Assembly: GCA_964561495.1 (NCBI GenBank)
Contig: CAZLPW010000018.1
Coordinates: 1-34,266, forward strand
Source: CAZLPW01 sp964561495
GTDB taxonomy: Bacteria; Fidelibacterota; Marinisomatia; Marinisomatales; UBA1611
DNA: 34,266 nucleotides
Direction: 5' to 3'
Shown one piece after another: positions 25,212-33,376 of the stretch; within the stretch, counting starts at the first letter, position 1, and each line of letters starts with the position of its first letter. The notes beneath the pieces are model-generated. The model worked only from the letters and a program-made list of their open reading frames with translations. It did not search any database and was not told where the DNA came from. The position numbers and the translations under genes are program-made.

Positions 25212-26885
25212 TTACTTTAATATAGCGCCAGTATTGGCAGATGTTACCATTCTCGCATATCTGTTTAAGTAGCCACTTACAATTTTTGGTTTGAAAGGCT
25301 TTAGCAACTTTTTACGAGATTTAATTTCTTTTTCAGGTAAATCCACATTAATTGATCTTTCAGGTATATTTATGGTTATGTTATCACCATTTCTTAAAAT
25401 AGCTATTGGTCCACCAGACGCTGCTTCAGGAGAAATATGACCAACACATGCACCTCTAGTACCACCAGAAAACCTTCCGTCAGTAATAAGTGCAACTTTA
25501 TTGCCAAGTCCCATACCCATTATAGTACTTGTTGGGGCAAGCATCTCGGGCATACCAGGACCACCTTTGGGGCCCTCATAACGGATCACAACAACATCTC
25601 CATCCTTAATTTGATTATTCTTTATTCCTGAAATTGCGTCCTCCTGAGAATCATAAACTCTTGCTGGACCCTTATGTATTAGCATATCCGCATTCACTGC
25701 ACCAGTTTTCACAATTGAACCTTGGGGGGCAATATTCCCATATAAGATTGCAAGCCCACCTTCTTTTGAAAAGGGTTCAATTACAGTTCGAATAACTTTT
25801 GTATTTTCATTTTTTGCGTTTTTAATATTTTCACCTAAAGTTTTCCCTGTAACAGTTGGTCTACTAAGATCTAATAAACCCTTTTTTCTGGATAATTCTT
25901 TTAATATTGCTGAAATACCACCCGCTAAATAAACATCCTCTATATGAACATCAGGCGTTGCAGGACTAACTTTACAAATGTAGGGCGTTTTTTTACTTAA
26001 ATCATTTATCTTTTCCAATTTAAAATCTAAACCAGCTTCATTTGCCGCTGCCAAAGTATGTAAAACAGTATTTGTGCTACCTCCCATTGCCATGTCTAAT
26101 ACAAATGCGTTTAGTATTGATTTTTCATTAACAATATCTCTTGATTTCAAATTTGAACTAACAAGATTCATTATTTTTATACCAGCTTTTCTAACTAAAT
26201 CTAGACGCTTAGGGTCAACAGCTAATATTGTTCCATTTCCTGGAAGAGCAAGACCTAATGCTTCCATTAAACAATTCATCGAGTTAGCTGTAAACATCCC
26301 TGAACAAGAGCCACAAGTTGGACAACCATTTTTTTCTAAATCATATAAATCTTGTTCATTAATCTTACCGGCTTCGTGCTTTCCCACTCCTTCAAAAACT
26401 GAAATCAGATCCACTTTATCACCTTTAGAATCTGTCCCTGCCTTCATTGCTCCACCTGAAACAAAGATTGTAGGAATATTGACCCTTAAAGATCCCATTA
26501 ACATTCCTGGAACTATTTTATCACAATTAGATATGCATACAAGACCATCTAAACGATGCGACTCTGCAACAGTTTCGATACTATCTGCAATAATTTCTCT
26601 GCTAGGCAATGAATACCTCATACCAATGTGCCCCATAGCAATTCCATCATCTACACCAATAGTGTTAAACTCAAAAGGCACGCCCCCTGATTCTCTAACT
26701 GCTGATTTTGCGATTGGACCAAAATCTTTTAGATGGACATGGCCTGGAATAAGGTCGATATAAGAATTAGCAATACCGATAAATGGTTTACTAAAATCAT
26801 CATCATTTTTAATTTGTCCAGTTGCCCTTAACAAACTTCGATGAGGTGCTCTATCAAAACCTTTTTTTACTTCATCAGATCTCAT
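25212..26885 (-). CDS. ilvD: Dihydroxy-acid dehydratase
   Basis: Third common branched-chain step, using an Fe-S cluster and Mg. The 557 residues fit. Seen: FNTIGVDDGIAMGH, ISNCDKIVPGML with Cys121, Asp122 and Lys123, CPTCGSCSGMFTANSMNC with cluster cysteines, MAMGGSTNTVLH, and C-terminal DGRFSGGTRG and GHISPEA. It is first in the ilvDBNC operon. The start is ATG 26885; AGAGTAAAAGA upstream gives a modest Shine-Dalgarno. An Ile/Leu/Val-rich leader frame and a possible attenuator lie upstream. Confidence 0.97.
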   Translation of the reverse strand: MRSDEVKKGFDRAPHRSLLRATGQIKNDDDFSKPFIGIANSYIDLIPGHVHLKDFGPIAKSAVRESGGVPFEFNTIGVDDGIAMGHIGMRYSLPSREIIADSIETVAESHRLDGLVCISNCDKIVPGMLMGSLRVNIPTIFVSGGAMKAGTDSKGDKVDLISVFEGVGKHEAGKINEQDLYDLEKNGCPTCGSCSGMFTANSMNCLMEALGLALPGNGTILAVDPKRLDLVRKAGIKIMNLVSSNLKSRDIVNEKSILNAFVLDMAMGGSTNTVLHTLAAANEAGLDFKLEKINDLSKKTPYICKVSPATPDVHIEDVYLAGGISAILKELSRKKGLLDLSRPTVTGKTLGENIKNAKNENTKVIRTVIEPFSKEGGLAILYGNIAPQGSIVKTGAVNADMLIHKGPARVYDSQEDAISGIKNNQIKDGDVVVIRYEGPKGGPGMPEMLAPTSTIMGMGLGNKVALITDGRFSGGTRGACVGHISPEAASGGPIAILRNGDNITINIPERSINVDLPEKEIKSRKKLLKPFKPKIVSGYLNRYARMVTSANTGAILK

Positions 26886-26957
26886 TCTTTTACTCTAATT
26901 TTACTTAACAGATTTATTTTTTCATTAATTATTGCACTAAATACAAAGATATCAAGC

Positions 26958-27013
26958 AAAAATGAACGCGGAATTTTTATTTGGTGAGTTTTTCACCATC
27001 CTTACCGCTCATT
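26958..27013 (-). terminator. Candidate ilv attenuator terminator
   Basis: On the minus strand AATGAGCGG (27013-27005) can pair with CCGC (26971-26968) and, past a 2-nt bulge, TCATT (26965-26961), closing an inner hairpin TGGTGA/TCACCA (26998-26993 with 26987-26982). A short T5 run (26962-26958) follows. It lies between the leader frame and ilvD. The stem is imperfect and the U-tract short, so termination strength is uncertain. Confidence 0.45.
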
Positions 27014-27036
27014 TTTTAAACTGTTATCTAAGCGAT
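27004..27036 (-). promoter_or_regulatory. Candidate ilv antiterminator stem
   Basis: ATCGCTTA (27036-27029), which spans the last leader codons and the stop, can pair with TGAGCGGT (27011-27004) over 8 bp with two G-U pairs. This takes most of the 5' arm of the candidate terminator, so the two compete. A second local hairpin (CTG..TTATC with GATAACAG) overlaps the same leader end. Drawn by eye. Confidence 0.4.
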
Positions 27037-27177
27037 AAGAACAGTGTCAATAATAATAAGTATGAAAATAATATTAATCAGCATTATACCAGTCCCATAA
27101 ACCAATCTAAAAAACTCAACTTTATTTACGGATAAAAGCTGGCTAAGAATTGACTTTTCTATTTTTATAATATTCAT
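27028..27177 (-). CDS. Ile/Leu/Val-rich leader frame upstream of ilvD
   Basis: A 49-codon frame, ATG 27177 to TAG 27028. Its last 18 residues, MLINIIFILIIIDTVLIA, hold eight Ile, three Leu and one Val, with Ile-Ile-Ile (ATT ATT ATT) 18 nt before the candidate antiterminator arm ends. This is the composition of ilv leader peptides such as that of ilvGMEDA, and the operon it precedes makes these amino acids. Alternatives: a small membrane protein with one C-terminal segment, or chance in AT-rich DNA. Translation might begin at the internal ATG 27084. No strong Shine-Dalgarno precedes either start. Confidence 0.5.
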   Translation of the reverse strand: MNIIKIEKSILSQLLSVNKVEFFRLVYGTGIMLINIIFILIIIDTVLIA

Positions 27178-27218
27178 ACTACTACATCATTTACTTTTAC
27201 TAGCAAATGAATGAAGCG

Positions 27219-27246
27219 ATTTTATACATTTATAACCTAATGTCAA
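27219..27246 (-). promoter_or_regulatory. Probable ilv operon promoter
   Basis: Minus strand: TTGACA (27246-27241, perfect -35), a 16-bp spacer and TAAAAT (27224-27219, 5 of 6). Transcription would begin near 27212, upstream of the leader frame. A second possibility is an extended -10, TGGTATAAT (27091-27083), but that would cut off the leader start codons. Confidence 0.55.
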
Positions 27247-27275
27247 ATGATAAATTTAACATCCGCTTTAAGATC

Positions 27276-27305
27276 TTGACTTTTAAATAATTTAGTTTAT
27301 ATAAT
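27276..27305 (+). promoter_or_regulatory. Promoter of the metY riboswitch transcript
   Basis: Plus strand: TTGACT (27276-27281, 5 of 6), an 18-bp spacer and a perfect TATAAT (27300-27305). The expected start near 27312 is about 33 nt ahead of the SAM-I aptamer. It is divergent from the probable ilv promoter, whose -35 lies 29 bp away. Confidence 0.75.
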
Positions 27306-27344
27306 ACGGTTCTACATTTGTTCATTGAAAATTCAGCATAGGAT

Positions 27345-27456
27345 TTTATCCAGAAAGGTTTAGGGAACAGGCCCAATAATACCTTAGCAACCAAATTAGA
27401 TTTATTCTACTTAAGGTGCTACCTCCTGCCTCAAGTAATCAATGAGGGAAGATAAG
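27345..27456 (+). ncRNA. SAM-I (S-box) riboswitch aptamer
   Basis: A class I SAM riboswitch ahead of metY. Seen: P1 strands TTTATC (27345-27350) and GATAAG (27451-27456); the conserved core CAGAAAGG, TAGGGAACAGGCCC, CCTTAGCAACC and AAGGTGCTACCTCCTGC in the right order; P4 as CCTCA (429-433 of 27,xxx) with TGAGG (27443-27447). SAM binding stabilises P1 and normally turns the downstream gene off. Its position before methionine genes fits exactly. Confidence 0.94.
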
Positions 27457-27566
27457 AGCATAAACTGCTGACTTATCCCAACAATAATCCAATACCAATA
27501 AAATGCCTCAAAATATTTTTAGAACCATTAATAAATTAAATAACAATAACCCTAGGGAGTATAATT
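27451..27566 (+). promoter_or_regulatory. Expression platform between SAM-I aptamer and metY
   Basis: GATAAG (the P1 3' strand) can instead pair with CTTATC (27472-27477), extended by AGCA/TGCT around a TAAAC loop: an anti-P1 hairpin. No terminator with a U-tract is visible before metY. The freed CTTATCCC could pair with GGGA of the metY Shine-Dalgarno (AGGGAG, 27554-27559), suggesting translational control. That long-range pairing is inference. The remaining bases are AT-rich with nothing else recognised. Confidence 0.5.
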
Positions 27567-28883
27567 ATGAATGATAAACCAAAAAACTTTGAAACATTAC
27601 AGATACATGCTGGCCAAGAACCCGCTGCAGGTACAAACGCGAGAGCTGTTCCTATCTTTTCTTCTACCTCATATACCTTTAATGATACTGATCATGCTGC
27701 TAATCTTTTTGCATTAAAAGAATTCGGTAATATCTATTCTAGGATTATGAACCCTACGACGGATGTTTTTGAACAGCGTATGGCTGCCTTAGAAGGTGGT
27801 GTGGCTGCTCTAGCAACTTCAAGTGGGCANNNNNNNNNNGCTCAATTTTTAGCATTGCAAACTATCGCAAAAGCGGGAGATAATATTGTATCATCTAGCT
27901 ATTTATATGGTGGAACATATAATCAATTTAAGGTTTCACTGCCAAGGCTCGGTATTGACGTCCGTTTTGCTGATGGTGATGATCCGAATTCAATTGAATC
28001 ACTAATTGATGATAAAACGAAAGCTATTTATCTTGAAAGTATTGGAAACCCAAAATATAGCGTTCCAGATTTTGAAGCAATTTCAATTATTGCAAAAAAG
28101 CATGGCGTTCCAGTTATGGTTGATAATACTTTTGGAATGGGTGGATATATATGTAAGCCAATTGATTATGGAGTAGATATTGTTGTCCATTCTGCAACTA
28201 AATGGATAGGTGGACATGGTAATACCGTTGGTGGTGTTATTATTGACGCAGGAACTTTTCCTTGGGATAATGGCAGATTCCCAGAATTCACATCCCCATC
28301 ACCTGGATACCATGGAATGAATTTTTGGGAAGTTTTTGGTCCAGATGGTGTTATGGGTGCAAACATAGCATTTATTATAAGAGCTCGCGTTGAAGGCTTG
28401 AGAGATTTTGGCCCTTCTCAACATCCTTTTGGATCATTCCTATTACTGCAAGGACTGGAAACATTATCTCTACGTGCACAAAGACATGCTGAAAATACTA
28501 TGGATTTGGCTGAGTGGTTAAAAAATCAAAATAATGTTAAATGGGTAAGCTATAGCGGACTTGAAGACCATCCATCTCATCATAATGCGAAAAAATATCT
28601 CAAAAATGGATTTGGCGGTGTTCTATCTTTTGGGATTTCTGGTGGAATAGAATCAGGTAAAGCCTTTATTAACAGTGTGGAACTCGCTAGCCACCTAGCA
28701 AACGTTGGGGATGCAAAAACATTAGTTATACACCCTGCATCAACAACACATCAGCAATTAACAGATGAAGAAAAACTTGCATCTGGAGTTACTGATGATT
28801 TGATTAGAGTGTCTGTTGGACTAGAAAATATAGAAGATATCAAAGCAGATATAGCACAAGCCTTAGCTAAAGCATCTGACTAA
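27567..28883 (+). CDS. metY: O-acetylhomoserine sulfhydrylase
   Basis: PLP enzyme that makes homocysteine directly from O-acetylhomoserine and sulfide. About 436-438 residues. Seen: YSRIMNPTTDVFEQRMAALE (58-76 region), SSG before the gap, MVDNTFG, the PLP lysine Lys212 in HSATKWIGGHG, SLGGVE-like SFGISGGIESG, and HPASTTHQQL near the end. The gene contains 10 Ns (27830-27839); the frame continues across them. It follows a SAM-I riboswitch, has AGGGAG 7 nt before ATG 27567, and lies just ahead of metA, whose product it uses. Confidence 0.96.
   Translation: MNDKPKNFETLQIHAGQEPAAGTNARAVPIFSSTSYTFNDTDHAANLFALKEFGNIYSRIMNPTTDVFEQRMAALEGGVAALATSSGXXXXAQFLALQTIAKAGDNIVSSSYLYGGTYNQFKVSLPRLGIDVRFADGDDPNSIESLIDDKTKAIYLESIGNPKYSVPDFEAISIIAKKHGVPVMVDNTFGMGGYICKPIDYGVDIVVHSATKWIGGHGNTVGGVIIDAGTFPWDNGRFPEFTSPSPGYHGMNFWEVFGPDGVMGANIAFIIRARVEGLRDFGPSQHPFGSFLLLQGLETLSLRAQRHAENTMDLAEWLKNQNNVKWVSYSGLEDHPSHHNAKKYLKNGFGGVLSFGISGGIESGKAFINSVELASHLANVGDAKTLVIHPASTTHQQLTDEEKLASGVTDDLIRVSVGLENIEDIKADIAQALAKASD
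27830..27839. other. Assembly gap (10 N) inside metY
   Basis: Ten undetermined bases interrupt metY after SSG and before AQFLAL. The family has SSGQAAQ here, which needs 4 nt between the flanking bases (completing CAR and one Ala codon) rather than 10, so the gap is probably a fixed-size placeholder about 6 nt too long. Because 6 is a multiple of 3, the frame is not disturbed. Confidence 0.9.
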
Positions 28884-28899
28884 ATAAAAACTCAAAAAG

Positions 28900-28931
28900 G
28901 GGGGCAGTGTTATAAAAACGACACTGCCTTC
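28900..28931 (+). repeat. Intercistronic hairpin between metY and metA
   Basis: GGCAGTGT (28903-28910) and ACACTGCC (28921-28928) form a perfect 8-bp stem with loop TATAAAAACG; G-U and G-C pairs extend it to 11 bp (28900/28931). No T run follows, so it is not a standard terminator. It may protect the metY mRNA end, cause partial attenuation or tune metA translation (its GGGG ribosome-site-like bases begin 4 nt after the stem). Confidence 0.75.
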
Positions 28932-28947
28932 GCTGGGGTTAACTTTT

Positions 28948-29724
28948 ATGGAAATACTAGTTCTTAACTTAATGCCCAATAAAATAGAGACAGAAAATCA
29001 TTTAAAATACAGCTTAAATAAAAAAGAAAAAAAAGTAAATCTTACTTTCCTAAGAACGCAGTCGTATCAATCTAAAAACACTGACCTTGATTATTTAAAT
29101 CAAAATTATAAAGTTTTTTCTGAAATAAATGAAAAAAGCTTTGATGGCTTTATATGCACAGGTGCACCAGTTGAAAATTTGCCATTTGAATCTGTAATCT
29201 ATATAAAAGAATTAAATCAAATTATGCAGTGGGCAAGGGAAAATACCCAGTCATCATATTATATTTGTTGGGCTGCCAATGCCGCTCTGTATTATTTTTA
29301 TGGCATAGAAAAAATTATCTATGATAAAAAGTTTTCGGGTATTTTTGAGCACAAAATAATTGATCCTTATTCAAAAGCGATGAAAGGATTAAGTGGAAAA
29401 ATTAAAATGCCTGTATCAAGATTTGCTGGAGTTAGAAAAGCCGATGTTGAAGCGATAGAGGAACTCAGTCTGCTGCTTTACTCTAGTGAGTCAGGACCGT
29501 GCTTGATAGAAAACAAGTTACATAAGGAATTCTATAATTTTAATCATTTTGAATATGATGCCAATACTTTATTAAATGAATATGTCCGAGATACTAATAG
29601 CGGGATAGTAATAGATATTCCAAAAAATTATTTTCCAAATGATGATCCGAATAAAACACCTATAAATTGTTGGGAAAAAAATGGAGCAACTTTTTTCAAT
29701 AACTGGTTAAATAATTTTTTATAA
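28948..29724 (+). CDS. metA: Homoserine O-acetyltransferase, MetA (HTS) family
   Basis: Activates homoserine for methionine synthesis. At 258 residues it is shorter than E. coli MetA (309): it begins at the first core strand (MEILVLNLMPNKIETE), lacking about 35 N-terminal residues, and ends at NNWLNNF without the last ~14. Catalytic Cys107 (YICWAANAAL), His200 and Glu202 (NHFEYD) keep E. coli spacing (93 and 2). Glu76 in TGAPVEN sits where Glu predicts acetyl-CoA and Gly succinyl-CoA use in this family, consistent with metY upstream. No in-frame upstream start adds homology: a stop lies at 28885. ATG 28948 follows metY by 64 nt. Confidence 0.92.
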   Translation: MEILVLNLMPNKIETENHLKYSLNKKEKKVNLTFLRTQSYQSKNTDLDYLNQNYKVFSEINEKSFDGFICTGAPVENLPFESVIYIKELNQIMQWARENTQSSYYICWAANAALYYFYGIEKIIYDKKFSGIFEHKIIDPYSKAMKGLSGKIKMPVSRFAGVRKADVEAIEELSLLLYSSESGPCLIENKLHKEFYNFNHFEYDANTLLNEYVRDTNSGIVIDIPKNYFPNDDPNKTPINCWEKNGATFFNNWLNNFL

Positions 29725-29855
29725 TTTTCTAGCAAGTAAATAAGTTCCTAATTTCCCTCTGGTTTTATTTCTAATAGTTTTAAAAATAGAACTATTTAGA
29801 TTAATTACGTTAATTATAATAAAAGCTTAATTAAAATTTCCATTAGTAGCTAATT
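29725..29855. other. Spacer between metA and thrA
   Basis: 131 bp, very AT-rich. It holds an imperfect inverted repeat around AATAGTT...AACTATT (about 29773-29796) that might weakly terminate metY-metA, and a TATAAT (29815-29820) that could be a -10 for thrA, without a convincing -35. No leader peptide rich in Thr or Ile was found. Confidence 0.35.
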
Positions 29856-32273
29856 ATGCCAATAAAAATTTTAAAGTTTGGTGGTTCTTCAATCGCAGAT
29901 GCTAGAAAAATAACTTCTGTTTATAATATTATTAAAAAAAAATCCGATGCATATGATTATGCTATTGTTTTTTCAGCCTTAAAGGGGGTAACCAATGACT
30001 TAAGTAGAATTGCAAATAAAGCTAGTAACAAAAAAAATTATGAACTGGAACTAAATGAACTAATCGAATTACACATGAGATGTGTTGAACAACTTGATTT
30101 TATTGATAATAAAAAAACTGTAAGTAGCCTTAAAAGAATTTTTAATGAGTTAAAATCAAATCTTTCATCACTTTATTCAAGAAACCATCTTTCATCTAAG
30201 GATTTAGATAAAATTTTATCCTTTGGTGAAATACTATCCACCCTCATTATTTCGAATTATTTTAATCATAGAGGAATAGCTTCAGAACAATTAGACTCCC
30301 GAAATGTTATAGTCACCGATAACAATTTTGGAAATGCATTTGTTCATTATCAACAAACCTTTACAAAAATTAGAAATTATTGCAATGGTAGGAATAAATT
30401 ACAAATTATTACAGGATTTTTGGGTGCAACTCTGTCTGGAGAAACAACTACTATAGGACGAAATGGGTCTGATTATACTGCTACAATTTTTGGAGCAGCT
30501 CTGAATGCAAAAACAATTGAAATTTGGACAAATATTGATGGCATAAAATCTGCAAACCCTAATTTAGTTAAAAATTCTGAAACAATCAGTGATATCACAT
30601 ATGAAGAAGCTATGGAGCTTGCACATGCTGGAGCAGATGTTATTTTTCCACCATCCTTGATTCCAGCTTTATATAAAAATATTCCAATATCAATTAAGAA
30701 TACTTTTAATCCTAAAAATAATGGAACAAAAATTTACAAAGAAGCTAAAGATAAGAAAGACGTAATTGTTGGGATATCATCTCAATCTAACATATCTCTA
30801 GTTAGAATACAAGGTGCTGGTCTTGTTGGTGTAAAAGGTACAATAGGAAGAATTTTTTCATCGATTTCAAAAGAAAAAATTAATATTAGATTAATTTCGA
30901 TGGCATTTAGTGAACACTCAATTTGTTTTGCAATAAACCCTAAGCACAATAAAAAAGCAATTGAAGCTTTAAAATTAGAGTTTGAGTATGAAATAAAAAA
31001 TAGACTTGTAGATCAAATACTTCTAGAAAAAGATTTGTCTTTAGTTGCAGTTGTGGGCGAAGGAATGCGGAAAAACCCAGGCGTATCTGGGCGAGTTTTT
31101 ACAACTTTAGGAAATCTTAACATAAGTATTATCGCAATTGCACAAGGATCTTCAGAAAGGAATATTTCTTTCATAGTAAAAAATAAAGATATCCCTGAAG
31201 CGCTTAAAGGACTACATAGTGAATTTTTTGATAATCAAATTAAAACCACTGATATTTATTTAGCAGGAATTGGAAATATTGGATGGGAATTATTAAAAAT
31301 AATAAAAAACAATCCTTCCGATAAAATTCGCATAATAGCAGTAGCAACAAGCAAAAAAATGTTATTAAAAAACTCTGGCCTAAATATATCTAAAATAAAG
31401 TCTGATCTCTTATCAAGAGGCAAGCTTATTTCTATTAACCAATTTTTAGATTATAACTCTTTATCAAAAAATAAAAAAATATTTGTTGATTGTACAGCCA
31501 GTAAATCGATTGCAAAAAAATATACAGAAATAATTGATAAAGGATTCTCAATCGTTACCGCAAGTAAAATAGCAAATTCTATTCAACAATCATATTATAA
31601 TGAAATCAGAAACAAAATAAAATCAACCAATTTAAATTTTTATTACGAAACCAATGTTGGTGCTGGTCTGCCAGTCATAAGCACTCTCAAAAGCTTATTG
31701 TTGACAGGCGACCAAGTTATAAAAATTGAAGGGGTTTTATCTGGTACCCTAAGCTATCTTTTTAGCATCTTTGATGGAACAGTACCTTTTAGCGCATTGG
31801 TAAAAGATGCAAAAAGAAGGGGGTTCACAGAACCAGATCCAAGAGAGGATTTAAATGGAAATGATGTTGCTAGAAAAATTTTAATAATGGCACGAGAAAC
31901 AGGAGCAAAACTAAATCTATCAGATATTAAGATTCAAAACCTTGTTCCTGAAAAAATAGATGACAGATGTTCTGTTGAAGATTTTTTGTCTGAGCTACAG
32001 GATTTTGATGAGGAATTTTTTACAAAACTAGAAAATGCAAAAAAGAAGAAAAAAGTTCTTAGATATATAGGTTCTTGGAGTAAAAAATCAGCAAAAGTAG
32101 GCCTACAGGAAGTTGGATCAGAAAATCCTTTTTATCACCAAAAAGGAAGGGAGAACTTTATTTTATTTAAAACCAGAAGGTATAATGATATTCCACTTAT
32201 AATAAAGGGCCATGGTGCTGGCGCAGATGTGACTGCTGCAGGAGTCTTAAGAGATATTCAGTTATGCCAATAA
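29856..32273 (+). CDS. thrA: Bifunctional aspartokinase / homoserine dehydrogenase
   Basis: Catalyses the first and third steps from aspartate to homoserine. The 805 residues show, in order: aspartokinase (1 to about 290; KFGGSS at 7-12, GRNGSDYTA at 201-209, FPPSLIPALYKNIPI), two ACT domains (about 312-455; GVKGTIGRIFSSISKEKINI and GVSGRVFTTLGNLNISI), and homoserine dehydrogenase (from about 466; GIGNIG at 471-476, Lys571, ETNVGAGLP at 598-606, SGTLSYLF, EPDPREDLNGNDVARK). The ACT domains imply feedback control, most likely by threonine. The end overlaps asd by 10 nt, which supplies the intermediate reaction between its two activities. Confidence 0.97.
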   Translation: MPIKILKFGGSSIADARKITSVYNIIKKKSDAYDYAIVFSALKGVTNDLSRIANKASNKKNYELELNELIELHMRCVEQLDFIDNKKTVSSLKRIFNELKSNLSSLYSRNHLSSKDLDKILSFGEILSTLIISNYFNHRGIASEQLDSRNVIVTDNNFGNAFVHYQQTFTKIRNYCNGRNKLQIITGFLGATLSGETTTIGRNGSDYTATIFGAALNAKTIEIWTNIDGIKSANPNLVKNSETISDITYEEAMELAHAGADVIFPPSLIPALYKNIPISIKNTFNPKNNGTKIYKEAKDKKDVIVGISSQSNISLVRIQGAGLVGVKGTIGRIFSSISKEKINIRLISMAFSEHSICFAINPKHNKKAIEALKLEFEYEIKNRLVDQILLEKDLSLVAVVGEGMRKNPGVSGRVFTTLGNLNISIIAIAQGSSERNISFIVKNKDIPEALKGLHSEFFDNQIKTTDIYLAGIGNIGWELLKIIKNNPSDKIRIIAVATSKKMLLKNSGLNISKIKSDLLSRGKLISINQFLDYNSLSKNKKIFVDCTASKSIAKKYTEIIDKGFSIVTASKIANSIQQSYYNEIRNKIKSTNLNFYYETNVGAGLPVISTLKSLLLTGDQVIKIEGVLSGTLSYLFSIFDGTVPFSALVKDAKRRGFTEPDPREDLNGNDVARKILIMARETGAKLNLSDIKIQNLVPEKIDDRCSVEDFLSELQDFDEEFFTKLENAKKKKKVLRYIGSWSKKSAKVGLQEVGSENPFYHQKGRENFILFKTRRYNDIPLIIKGHGAGADVTAAGVLRDIQLCQ

Positions 32274-33376
32274 ATAAAAGTAAAAAATTAAATGTTAGTA
32301 TTTTAGGTGCTACGGGTCTAGTCGGACAAAACCTAGTGGACATATTACATAGACACCCTTGGTTTAATATTGTAGATCTAGCGGCATCTAAGAATTCTAT
32401 GGGTCAAAACTACTATGACAAAGTTAAATCTAATTGGAACTTTCCTAATCCAATACCGAATAGATTAAAAAAAATAACTTTAAGAGATGCTGAAGCTGTC
32501 GAAACAACACCTAGTAATGTGGAATGCGTTTTTTGTGCCATGAGTCTGCCTAATGAGTTAGACACTAAAAAATTAGAATTCAACTATGCTCGCAATGGAT
32601 ACCCCGTCATCAGTAATAATTCTGCTAACCGAAATGAAAAAGATATCCCTATGATTATTCCAGAAATTAATCCAGTGCACTCTAGTGTGATCCCATATCA
32701 GCAAAAAAGGCATAACCTTCCAAAAACTGGGTTCATTGCAGTAAAACCTAATTGTTCTATTCAATCATACTTAATTTTCATACATGTTTTAAATCAAGCG
32801 GGTTACGCTATCAATAAGGTACAGGTATCTACTCTTCAGGCTGTCTCTGGAGCTGGGCGGAGTGGGCTAGAATCAAAAAACTTTAAACAAAATGTTGTTC
32901 CTTTTATAATTGGAGAAGAAGAAAAAACAGTTAATGAACCTTTAAAAATTTTAGGTGCAGTAACTAAAAATGGTATAAAAATATGTTCAAAAATTAATTT
33001 TAGCGCAACTTGTACTCGAGTCCCCGTTATTGAAGGACATACTGCAATTGTCCACGTCAATTTTAAAAAAGATATTCCATCGATAAATAAAATTAAAACA
33101 ATTATAAAAGAATATGTCTCACCAATAGAAACAATGAATTTGCCAATGTCTCCGAAGGAACCAATAATTTATCTAGAAGATAAAAACCGACCACAACCAA
33201 AGCTTGATGTAGGTCAAGGAAATGGGATGTCAGTATCTATTGGAAGATTATCAAAAGATAAATTTTTCAACCTTCGATTTATCGGCCTATCAAATAATAT
33301 AATAAGAGGTGCTTCAGGAGGCGCAATACAAATGGCAGAATTACTAATAAAACAAGGCTATATAAATGTCCAGTAA
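32264..33376 (+). CDS. asd: Aspartate-semialdehyde dehydrogenase (archaeal/fungal-type)
   Basis: Reduces aspartyl phosphate to the semialdehyde, the step between the two ThrA activities. The 370 residues show GATGLVG (15-21), catalytic Cys164 in KPNCSIQS, SGAGRSG and His259 in RVPVIEGHT. The NCS and VxxGHT forms resemble the archaeal/fungal branch rather than E. coli Asd. The start ATG 32264 lies inside the thrA end and the stop lies inside thrB, so all three are translationally linked. Confidence 0.95.
   Translation: MPINKSKKLNVSILGATGLVGQNLVDILHRHPWFNIVDLAASKNSMGQNYYDKVKSNWNFPNPIPNRLKKITLRDAEAVETTPSNVECVFCAMSLPNELDTKKLEFNYARNGYPVISNNSANRNEKDIPMIIPEINPVHSSVIPYQQKRHNLPKTGFIAVKPNCSIQSYLIFIHVLNQAGYAINKVQVSTLQAVSGAGRSGLESKNFKQNVVPFIIGEEEKTVNEPLKILGAVTKNGIKICSKINFSATCTRVPVIEGHTAIVHVNFKKDIPSINKIKTIIKEYVSPIETMNLPMSPKEPIIYLEDKNRPQPKLDVGQGNGMSVSIGRLSKDKFFNLRFIGLSNNIIRGASGGAIQMAELLIKQGYINVQ

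Noticed and set aside
26074..26763. 229-codon open frame on the plus strand
   Set aside because: It is antisense to ilvD, whose protein carries full family signatures; the translated sequence is low in recognisable motifs and has no ribosome site.
28900..28931. Rho-independent terminator after metY
   Set aside because: The stem is good but no T run follows; metA starts 17 nt later on the same strand.
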